A stretch of DNA of 64,000 nucleotides, taken from assembly GCF_000143085.1 (NCBI RefSeq), contig NC_014315.1:62001-126000 (forward strand). Reading direction: 5' to 3'. The DNA is from Nitrosococcus watsonii C-113. GTDB lineage: Bacteria; Pseudomonadota; Gammaproteobacteria; Nitrosococcales; Nitrosococcaceae. The notes under the pieces are model-generated. The model was not told where the DNA came from. It worked only from the letters and a program-made list of their open reading frames with translations, and ran no database searches. Positions 15,594 to 22,287 of this stretch are shown here, in pieces. Within the stretch, counting starts at the first letter, position 1. The number at the start of each line of letters is the position of its first letter. A program made the translations under genes and the position numbers.

Positions 15594-16452
15594 ATGAGCT
15601 TGGAAGATAAGCTGGCAGGTTGGACAGGTCCTTCTAGTGACACAGAGAAAGACAAGCAGGATAGAACTGAACGGATGATCCGGGAAGCAATAAACGCGCA
15701 TGAACCATTCAATAATTGTTCATTGAAGGTTTTTGCGAAGGGTTCTTACGCTAACAATACTAATGTGCGAACCGATAGTGATGTCGACATAGCCGTGCAG
15801 TGTACAGAGTGCCAGTATTGGGAAGAATCTGGAAAAGGCAATCCTCCGCCCAGCAATCCATACGAGGGAATTTGGACTCCTGCAAAATTAAGAGCAGAGC
15901 TCCTTACCGCTATGCAAACCAAATTTCCTGGCCAAGTAGATTTTTTTCTGGCTCAACAGCAATACAGATAAATTCTAGCTCCGCACGCGTAGATGCTGAT
16001 GTAGTCCCGTGTTTAGATTTCGTTATTACATGGAGTATGGAACGAGAGACGGGACCAAGATATTTAAAATAGATGGTAGTAGTATCGTCAATTATCCAGT
16101 GTAACAAATAGAAAACGCAACGGGATACTCTTATAAAAAGGGGGCTCGTTTATTAAAGCGAGTCGAAAATGCAATGGCAGCAGATGGAATATTTCGCGAA
16201 CTGCCATCCTATTTCATCGAGTGCTTAGCTTACAACTGTCTAGATCATGTGTTTTTACATTCAACATGGACTGAGCGACTGCGGGCCATGCTGTATTACA
16301 TTTGGGATAATCTGCAAGGTGATGAACCAGTCGAGGGTCGTTGGCTAGCAGTAAATAAATGCTTTTTTCTATTTCATCCAGACCAAAAATGGACTCGCAA
16401 GGATGGGTATGAGTTTTCTAAAGCGGCTTGGAATTACTTCGACCTTGAATAA
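15594..16452 (+). pseudogene. CBASS CD-NTase (cyclic oligonucleotide synthase), inactivated
   Basis: Three frames join into one nucleotidyltransferase. Part A (frame of 15594) has the active-site pattern FAKGSYANNTNVRTDSDVDI, i.e. GS followed by D-x-D, and continues to QTKFPGQVD. At the seven-T run 15941-15947 the frame shifts and continues with SGSTAIQINSSSARVDADVV, which supplies the third acidic residue. A second shift at about 16018-16022 leads to RYYMEYGTRDGTKIFKIDGS. A TAA at 16102 then interrupts this part before ENATGYSYKKGARLLKRVEN and the helical C-terminal domain. Both shifts equal one lost base. CD-NTases make the cyclic nucleotide alarm signal of CBASS anti-phage defence. AAAGGAG lies upstream of the ATG at 15594. 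The stop overlaps the cap15 ATG (TAATG), so the two were an operon. Confidence 0.85.
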
Positions 16453-17114
16453 TGCGTAATGTGACGATTAAAAGTTCGCTATATCTACTAGTCGGAATAT
16501 CAGCAGTTGCTTGGTTTGCTCTCGCATACTTTGGCGGGTTAGATTTATCAAAAATCAAAGATTTTTTCGGGCTTATTCCAAAAGTTGTGAGTATTGATCT
16601 TTTGATAGTTGCAGTATTTGTCAAATGGGAGTGGAAACTTAAGGTATTCAGAGGGTGACTTGTCTCTTTTCCAAATTTGAACGGAACATGGTTGGGCTTT
16701 ATATACTCAGATTGGAAAAATCCTGATACGGGAGAAAAGCCAACTGCTATACCGGTAATGCTGACTATAAATCAGTCATTTTTCCGCATTAGTTGCATGA
16801 TGCGTACTGGTGAAATGGAAAGCTCTTCGTATTCTGAAGGATTTCTTATTGACCCTGACCGTCAGATCAAAAACGTAGCATACTCATATAACAGCAAGCC
16901 CAGGCTAAGCTTGAGCGAAAGAAGCATCCCCCACGATGGAACAGCAGTATTGAAAATAGTTGAAAAGCCAAAGCAAAAGCTCGTGGGAAGATATTGGACG
17001 GAAAGATTAACAAAAGGGGAGATAGTTCTTGAATATCATTCAAAGGATTTACTCGAAGAACTCCCAGAAGATTTAGGGGATCACCCTGTCACCGAAGATG
17101 AAAACCTGCGCTAA
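16452..17114 (+). pseudogene. cap15: Cap15-type CBASS membrane effector, split by an in-frame TGA
   Basis: The N-terminal part (16452-16655) holds two membrane helices (SLYLLVGISAVAWFALAYF, and VVSIDLLIVAVFVKWEW). A TGA at 16656-16658 then interrupts. The same frame continues without another stop to 17114, beginning LVSFPNLNGTWLGFIYSDW. Two transmembrane helices followed by a small beta-barrel domain opening with LNGTW is the architecture of Cap15, which binds the CD-NTase product and disrupts the inner membrane of infected cells. A single change at a tryptophan codon (TGG to TGA) would explain the stop. The barrel part has its own in-frame ATG or other starts but would lack the membrane domain. 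Upstream overlap with the CD-NTase fits a two-gene type I CBASS. The TAA at 17112 is in the attC R'' box. Confidence 0.82.
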
Positions 17115-17137
17115 CAAGGCGCTCGTTCGGACGCGAT
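17107..17137 (+). other. Left half of attC site 9
   Basis: R'' TGCGCTAAC (17107-17115) and the start of the left arm AAGGCGCTCGTTCGGACGCG are present. The site is cut by the IS3-type element that begins at about 17138. No clear right half is found after the element. Confidence 0.6.
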
Positions 17138-17599
17138 AGTTTCTCCGCTTTGGTGGATATCTTGACCTAACCATTCAGGAGTGTCCCATGGTCAAACCTG
17201 GCCCTCGTACCACGAACCGTTACAGCGCAGAATTCAAGTCGGTGGCTGTTCGACTAAGCCAGCCGCCGCCAGGAACCCTGGTACACAGCGACCGCGGTGT
17301 GGAGTTTCTGGCGGACAAGTACAAGCGGGCATTGGCCCGCACCGATTTGGTGCAAAGCCTCAACCGACCGCGCCGCATGACTGACAACGCGCACATGGAG
17401 TCGTGGAACAAGACGATGAAATCAGACAGGTATCACACCGCCAGCACTTCACTACCGATCACGCACTGCGCGCCGCAGTGCGCAGCTACGTCGAGTTTTA
17501 CAATCGTTACCGCCTTCACTCGTCTTTGGGGTATCGTTCACCCATAGAGTTCTAAGCCGATCAGTCCACCACAATGGTGCCCACTTTTGCGGAGGAACT
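17138..17599 (+). mobile_element. Internally deleted IS3-family element
   Basis: The ends are imperfect inverted repeats: AGTTTCTCCGCTTTGGTGG at 17138 and, as reverse complement, AGTTCCTCCGCAAAAGTGG ending at 17599. At about 460 bp it is a third of a full IS3 element. It has lost the middle of the transposase and cannot move by itself. No clear target duplication is visible. Confidence 0.7.
17188..17555 (+). pseudogene. IS3-family transposase remnant (OrfA start fused to OrfB end)
   Basis: The first 25 or so residues ([20 protein letters not shown]) are the beginning of an IS3 OrfA helix-turn-helix. They run directly into the C-terminal catalytic region of Orf[20 protein letters not shown] with the second Asp, and [18 protein letters not shown] with the catalytic Glu. 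A further shift after DRYH moves the frame to [19 protein letters not shown] and a stop at 17553-17555. A large internal deletion and a frameshift make it non-functional. Confidence 0.8.
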
Positions 17600-17681
17600 T
17601 CTCTTGCCAAACTTTCCGCTATGCTCCAGGTTTGGTGACCAGTTATAGTCTAAACCTTAGGTGGCAAAGAAGGAGTCACCA

Positions 17682-18086
17682 ATGAAACATACTCTGGCAT
17701 TGTTGGTCATTGCCACACTGCTAGCTGGTTGCGCTAATACAAAGTTCGGTCGCGCTGATCTGGCTGAACGCGCAAAAGTGGAACTTGTTGGGAAATCTAG
17801 GAAGGATATACTTATGTGTGCTGGTGTTCCCGTACGATCACAGCAAGCCGAAAATCTGAAATTCATGACCTACTATAGCGGCGGAGATAGTGATGCCTAT
17901 GTTGCGGGCGAAGCGGGTTCATCTACTGGTGGAGGCGCGGTTTCGGTAAAGAAGAGGTACTGTAAGGTCACGTTCATCTTGAGTGGCGGGGTGGTCGAAA
18001 AAGTCAATTATGCTGGGCGCACAGGAGGGTTCATTACAGAAGGCGAGCAATGTGCCTTTGTTCTTCAAAATTGTTTGCCAAAATAA
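17682..18086 (+). CDS. Small cassette lipoprotein, function unknown
   Basis: A 134-residue protein with a lipoprotein signal: MKHTLALLVIATLLAGC, lipobox LAGC with the cysteine at about 17. The mature part has ELVGKSRKDILMCAGVPVRS and glycine-rich AGEAGSSTGGGAVSVKKRYC, ending in a cysteine-containing FVLQNCLPK. The spacing of LVGKSRKDIL...GVP recalls small outer-membrane lipoproteins with an SmpA-like GxxxxDv..lGxP turn, but this is only a resemblance. AAGGAG lies about 8 bases before the ATG at 17682. Intact and closed by attC 10. Confidence 0.75.
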   Translation: MKHTLALLVIATLLAGCANTKFGRADLAERAKVELVGKSRKDILMCAGVPVRSQQAENLKFMTYYSGGDSDAYVAGEAGSSTGGGAVSVKKRYCKVTFILSGGVVEKVNYAGRTGGFITEGEQCAFVLQNCLPK

Positions 18087-18089
18087 ATG

Positions 18090-18194
18090 CCGCATACAAG
18101 GCGCTCTACCTGACGCTGAGGAGCGTAGCGCCGCCTATCTTCCGTTGGAGCGCCCACTCCGTGCGGGGTGTCGCTCAACGTTGACCCGTTATGC
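18090..18194 (+). other. attC site 10
   Basis: R'' CCGCATACAA (about 18090) and R' GTTATGC (18188-18194). Arms AAGGCGCTC and GAGCGCC flank an inner hairpin (GCTGAGGAGCGTAGC). The A-C-A change in R'' is a departure from the RYYYAAC rule, so the site may be weak. Confidence 0.6.
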
Positions 18195-18436
18195 CGACGA
18201 GGGACATGGCAGTGAGGGCAACGAAATACTTCTAAGCAACTCGGGTCAGACCGGATCGAACGATCATCAAGGACGAATGGATTCAACGTGTAGTCCGGTT
18301 TCCTGAAAGAGAGCACAGACAGTCGAATAAAGCGATAGGCTAGAATTGAAGAAACGGAAAACCGATACCTGCGGGTAATCTTATTACCGGCTGGCGAAAC
18401 CATACATAACGCATTTTTTGATAGAGGGTACAAGGC
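18195..18436 (+). other. Cassette leader without a gene
   Basis: About 240 bases between attC 10 and the DUF2283 start. I see no supported ORF. This is long for a cassette leader and may hold a promoter or the remains of a lost gene. Confidence 0.3.
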
Positions 18437-18634
18437 ATGAAAGTCAGCTATTTCGAAGACACTGACACGCTGTACATTAAGGTTCGTGGCAGTGATATCG
18501 CTGAGTCTAAAGACCTAGATGAGAACACTATTCTCGATACGGATGCCAACGGTAACGTCCGTACTATCACGTTCGGGCATGCAAGCCAGCGCACTAGTGT
18601 AAGCTGTTTGATTGCCGAAGGCATTGCGGCATAG
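18437..18634 (+). CDS. DUF2283 protein
   Basis: A 65-residue protein of the DUF2283 family: MKVSYFEDTDTLYIKVRGSDIAESKDLDENTILDTDANGNV follows the usual M-K-x-x-Y-D-x-x-x-D-x-L-Y-I pattern. The end (HASQRTSVSCLIAEG) departs from the typical I-L-xAS-x family ending. DUF2283 genes are common next to toxin-antitoxin-like genes such as DUF4258 and in integron arrays; their function is unknown. Possibly an orphan antitoxin. AGAGGGTACAAGGC lies upstream of the ATG. Confidence 0.82.
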   Translation: MKVSYFEDTDTLYIKVRGSDIAESKDLDENTILDTDANGNVRTITFGHASQRTSVSCLIAEGIAA

Positions 18635-18696
18635 CAATTCCATTAAGTTGATTGGGCTACGCCGTGCTCCGTCCAACGACTTAGAGGTTGTTAGGC
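18629..18696 (+). other. attC site 11
   Basis: R'' GCATAGC (18629-18635, one mismatch) and R' GTTAGGC (18690-18696). R'' in CGGCATAGC nearly mirrors the cassette start GTTATGCCG at 18188. Confidence 0.65.
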
Positions 18697-18716
18697 ATAT
18701 ACAGGTAGGTGGCAGT

Positions 18717-19271
18717 ATGAGATTTAAAGGCGTTCACCACATTGAGTTTTCAGTGCTTAATTACGAGGAGTCGATCCGATTCTTCGATCAGATGTTCGGC
18801 TGGCTTGGGTACAGGAGTTTTTGGACATTAGATATTGGTTACAGGTCAACCTATTACATGGCCCGTTTCCCTTTCTTTCACAGTTACATTGGTATCCAAC
18901 CGGCCAAAACAGGGAATAGGCTGGTGCATGTCGATCGTACCACTGGAGTACATCATATCGCGTTGTGGGCCAGGAACAGGAAGGAGGTCGATGATTTCCA
19001 CATGGAGTTCCTGCTGAAAAATAACATCGCTGTTACTAACCCGCCCAGCGAGTATCCGATTTATACTCCTGGTTACTATGCTGTGTTTTTTAATGACCCG
19101 ATTACCGGAATTCACTTTGAGTTAAGCCACACGCCGATGCTACCTTCTCTGTCCAGCTATCTCGCGTGGATTCGGGTGCTAAAAAATATTTGGCGCAAGC
19201 ACCCTGAATGGAAGGCGCCACCTTGGAAGGAATCGATGCGCAAGTTACCGTCAAGGCATGAGCAAGCCTAA
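18717..19271 (+). CDS. VOC/glyoxalase-fold protein
   Basis: A 184-residue protein of the vicinal oxygen chelate superfamily. It starts MRFKGVHHIEFSVLNYEESIRFFDQMF, the first beta-alpha-beta module with a metal-ligand histidine in HHIEFSV. A second module begins TTGVHHIALWARNRKEVDDF and ends DPITGIHFELSHTP, which supplies further ligands including the Glu. Members are dioxygenases, glyoxalases, isomerases or antibiotic-binding proteins; which reaction cannot be told. The ATG at 18717 follows GGTAGGTGGCAGT and removes about 35 unlikely residues from the longest frame. Intact; its stop is in attC 12. Confidence 0.85.
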   Translation: MRFKGVHHIEFSVLNYEESIRFFDQMFGWLGYRSFWTLDIGYRSTYYMARFPFFHSYIGIQPAKTGNRLVHVDRTTGVHHIALWARNRKEVDDFHMEFLLKNNIAVTNPPSEYPIYTPGYYAVFFNDPITGIHFELSHTPMLPSLSSYLAWIRVLKNIWRKHPEWKAPPWKESMRKLPSRHEQA

Positions 19272-19295
19272 CAAAAAGGTATTGGCGCGTTACCC
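19266..19295 (+). other. attC site 12, partial or very short
   Basis: R'' GCCTAAC (19266-19272) mirrors the cassette start GTTAGGC at 18690. A possible R' GTTACCC lies only 17 bases away, so the site is truncated or interrupted by the transposase fragment that follows. Confidence 0.5.
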
Positions 19296-19654
19296 AGGCG
19301 CTTGAACGCATAATGCATACCGTTGATCCCAATATCAAACAAAGCGGTGCACTTATGAAGATACCTACCAGGATGCTCCTGTACATGTCCTTTCAAAGTA
19401 GTCTTATCAATTTTGCACGTCCGCTCTTGATGTATTTGGGTCCGTAAGCTTTCCATCTTAAGCCGGCGATAGAAGGTTTCGCGTGATACGTTAAATATTT
19501 GTGCGGCCTCTGTCTTACAGCCGCCATTATTTAGGTACGAGATTGCTGCTCTATGACGGATGGGGTGAAAATCCGACTGTCCCGGTTCATTTAGCTTAAG
19601 GAGAGGAAGCCGTATTTTATTGTCCTTAGTATTTGAATTCGGCGTGCCTAACAA
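19280..19654 (-). pseudogene. Truncated IS630-type transposase (OrfA part)
   Basis: On the minus strand: RHRAAISYLNNGGCKTEAAQ, FNVSRETFYRRLK (helix-turn-helix), then CKIDKTTLKGHVQEHPGRYL and MHYAFKRLGNAPIP. This is the N-terminal DNA-binding region of IS630-family transposases, which normally ends at the position where the catalytic OrfB begins. The catalytic DDE part is absent. It opposes the cassette direction and lies between two attC sites, so it either inserted into attC 12 or was captured as a cassette. Confidence 0.7.
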
Positions 19655-19700
19655 CGCGCCAACCGGGCAGGTATTTCTTTTGCGCCGCGCCGGTTAGGTT
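19645..19700 (+). other. attC site 13, last recognisable site of the array
   Basis: R'' GTGCCTAAC (about 19645-19653), arms AACGCGCCAACCGG and GCCGCGCCGGTT, R' GTTAGGTTG (19693-19701). After it the sequence becomes AT-rich with no more sites, so this is the right border of the integron. Confidence 0.7.
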
Positions 19701-19905
19701 GCTCAATTGTACCCGTACAATCCTTACCCGCTTTTCCTGTTATTATTCCTATAGCCATTTTCTTTCTTTAGCAGGGATTATTTTATTGTTTATCTTTCAA
19801 ATTATTTATAATATTAGCAGTTAAAGGTAAGTTTTTATTTTTTATTACAAAATTCAATATTACCATACCCTTTTCCATTCTGGCCGACGCCTTAAAACGA
19901 TAATA

Positions 19906-20616
19906 ATGAATGAGCAAAAAGAACCAAAATATAGGGTATCTGTTGTCAACCCTTCCAAGGAAGAAAAGTCGCCGTTATCTCAGCAAGAACTGCTCCAGAT
20001 CAGCCAAGAAACGAGAGATTGCTTTCTTCCACCAGCCTCCCCAGATAAAACCCAGTTAGTGTTGATGGTTGTAAACCCCTATCGGGTTTACGCTTACTGG
20101 TCAATTCTGAACCAAGATCTTATCTGCGCCTATAAAAAATTCGAGATAAAGAAATCTGCTCAATGGGCGTTGCGTTTTTATGACTTCACTGCTGGGAAGC
20201 TCACTATTGCTTCTAGCTTTGAAGTGGCTATCCCGAGGAAAGCCCATCATTGGTATATAGATCTTTGGGCAGATGATAAATGTTATATAGCGGAACTTGG
20301 ATTAGCGGATTGTGAAGATCAATTTGTTGTCCTGGCACGCTCTAATATGATAGAAACTCCCCGCGCTGGTTCCGCTGATCCTTCTGCCCCGGTGGTTTTC
20401 ATGGGCAACGACCTTCAACCTTCCCATCCTGCTAAAACCTTTCCCCTAGAATTTTCCGTTTCTCCAGGGGAGCGGGCTGTTCGAAGCCAGGAACTTACTG
20501 CCAGCTATTTTTCCTTTCTAGCGGAATCGTCACAAATTCAGCCTAAGAAAAATAGGCATTCCAAGCCTAAACCGCTCTCCCAATGGTCCGCAAGCTTGCC
20601 CAAGAGGCGGTACTAG
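19906..20616 (+). CDS. DUF4912 protein
   Basis: A 236-residue soluble protein. The DUF4912 core runs from about 48 to 150: LVLMVVNPYRVYAYWSI, then WALRFYDFT and HHWYIDLWADDKCYIAELGL. The C-terminal tail is proline-, serine- and lysine-rich and ends in basic residues. It is followed after four bases by the GH57 gene and then glgA, so it probably has a role in glycogen metabolism, perhaps as a carbohydrate-binding partner; this is inferred from position. The ATG at 19906 has no clear ribosome site. Confidence 0.8.
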   Translation: MNEQKEPKYRVSVVNPSKEEKSPLSQQELLQISQETRDCFLPPASPDKTQLVLMVVNPYRVYAYWSILNQDLICAYKKFEIKKSAQWALRFYDFTAGKLTIASSFEVAIPRKAHHWYIDLWADDKCYIAELGLADCEDQFVVLARSNMIETPRAGSADPSAPVVFMGNDLQPSHPAKTFPLEFSVSPGERAVRSQELTASYFSFLAESSQIQPKKNRHSKPKPLSQWSASLPKRRY

Positions 20617-20620
20617 CTCC

Positions 20621-22229
20621 ATGGCTAGCGGTTATCTAAGCCTTATCCTACATGCCCATTTGCCTTATGTGCGGCATCCTGAACAGGAGGAAGTGTTAGA
20701 GGAGCGGTGGCTGTTTGAGGCCATGACTGAAAGTTATCTTCCCCTCCTAACTGCTTTTGAACGACTAACGAATGATGGAATTCGGTTTTACCTGACACTC
20801 TCCTTATCCCCAACCTTGCTCTCCATGCTTCAGGACCCCCTGTTACTGCAGCGCTATGGACTTCACATGCAGAAGCTTATTTCCCTAGCTGAGAAAGAAA
20901 TCCGATATACCCGGGGCAATACTGATCTTAACCGGCTGGCGCGCCTTTACCGGCGCTGGTTTTTGCAGACACTTTCAGACTTTGAGGAGCGTTATCAGCG
21001 CCAATTGGTGCCGGCTTTTGCCCGTCTCCAGCAAGAAGGGGTCCTTGAGATTATTACTTGTGCCGCTACCCATGGCTTTTTACCCTTGCTACAATCGGAG
21101 CCCACGGCTGTCTACGCCCAGTTCCAGGTTGCCGCTGATTACTACCGGCAATGTTTTGGTATTGCCCCTAAAGGCATTTGGCTGCCCGAGTGCGCTTATT
21201 ACCCAGGGCTTGAAAAGGTATTAAAAGCGGTCGGTTTCCGTTATTTTTTCATTGAAACTGAAGCCCTTCTCCATGCCAGCACTCGGCCTCGCTATGACCA
21301 TTTTGCTCCCATTGTCTGTCCCAATGGTGTGGCTGCCTTTGGGCGGGAGCCAGCCCTTTCACGGCAAGTTTGGAGCGCCGAGGAAGGCTATCCTGGCGAC
21401 GGTGATTACCGGGAATTCTATCAGGATGTGGGCTTCGAGCGGGAATTGAACTATCTCCAGCCTTATCTTCCTGGCGGCCGAATTCGGGTTGATACCGGCA
21501 TGAAATATTACCGGGTAACCGATAAAACTGAGGATAAAGCCCCCTATCAGCCCGCTAAGGCCCAGGGCTAGGATTGCTTGCCATGCTGATCACTTTTACC
21601 ACCATTGCCTGCAACAGATAACACGCTACGCTAGCATGATAGATCGGCCACCGCTCTTGGTTGCCCCTTACGATGCCGAATTGTTTGGCCATTGGTGGTT
21701 TGAAGGGCCTCAATGGCTCGAGCAGTTATTACGCCGGATCGGGACAGGGGAGGGAGCAGTTCAAACCATTACCCCTTCCCAGTATTTGACTCAACACCCT
21801 GTGCTCCAGCAAGCGACACCGAACCTATCCAGCTGGGGCGATAGGGGCTACTATGATTTTTGGTTCAACCCAAAAACTGACTGGATATACCCCCTGTTGC
21901 ACCGGGCCGCGCGGCGCATGAAGGAGCTTACGATAGCTTATGGCCACGAGTCTAAGGGAACCCTTGCCGACCGTGCCCTGGGGCAGGCCGCTCGCTCGCT
22001 GCTATTGGCCCAGGCTTCGGATTGGCCTTTTATCCTTCAAAATGGAACGACGGTGGAGTACGCCACTCGCCAGCTACAGGATCATTTGTCCCGCTTTCAT
22101 TATTTGGAAATGGCTTTGGAAAGGAAAAGCTTTGATGAGCGCCGGCTACAGGCTTTGGAGGCCCTTGATAATATCTTCCCGGAACTTGATTACCGCGTTT
22201 ACAAACACCCTATAGGGAACGATAAATAA
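20621..22229 (+). pseudogene. GH57/DUF1957 1,4-alpha-glucan branching-type enzyme with a frameshift
   Basis: The first part (316 codons, 20621-21571) opens with GYLSLILHAHLPYVRHPE, the GH57 N-terminus, and contains KGIWLPECAYYPG, the segment with the catalytic Glu. The second part in another frame (from about 21560 to 22229) reads ACHADHFYHHCLQQI, then RPPLLVAPYDAELFGHWWFEGP with the catalytic Asp, and the DUF1957 C-terminal helices (SDWPFILQNGTTVEYA). The joint lies near 21560-21572, where one extra base (or two lost) is needed; the ORF ends AKAQG-stop instead of running into the next part. Whole length would be about 535 residues, normal for the family. A real frameshift would remove the second catalytic residue. 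A sequencing error is the alternative. Confidence 0.85.
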
Positions 22230-22287
22230 GCGGTTCAGTCTATCACGATATTTAACCTAACTACATGAATGAGGGAGAAGCTACACG

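Larger units (their letters stand above)
8931..19700. mobile_element. Chromosomal integron: intI, attI and about a dozen cassettes
   Basis: A minus-strand integron integrase is followed by an array of small plus-strand genes, each closed by an imperfect inverted repeat of 58-113 bp. These repeats start with an R''-type box (GCCTAAC, GCATAAC, GCGCTAAC or GCCCAAC) and end with an R'-type box (GTTGAGC, GTTATGC, GTTAGGC or GTTATAG), the layout of attC sites. Within several cassettes the first bases are the reverse complement of the closing R'' box. Examples are GTTAGGTGC at 10174 with GCACCTAAC at 10749, GTTAGCGC at 10807 with GCGCTAAC at 11055, GTTATAGGGC at 13174 with GCCCTATAAC at 13706, and GTTATGCG at 14582 with CGCATAAC at 15026. 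That is expected if each was once a free circle with one attC. Several cassettes carry broken genes, so the array is old. Confidence 0.9.

Noticed and set aside
15594-17114. Reading the nucleotidyltransferase as a MNT/HEPN toxin-antitoxin gene
   Set aside because: The GSYANNTNVRTDSDVDI pattern could fit a small MNT antitoxin, but the length of the joined protein, the SSSARVDADVV segment and the Cap15-like partner fit a CD-NTase better.
18065-18433. 122-codon minus-strand ORF between attC 10 and DUF2283
   Set aside because: Overlaps the attC and lacks family motifs or ribosome site.
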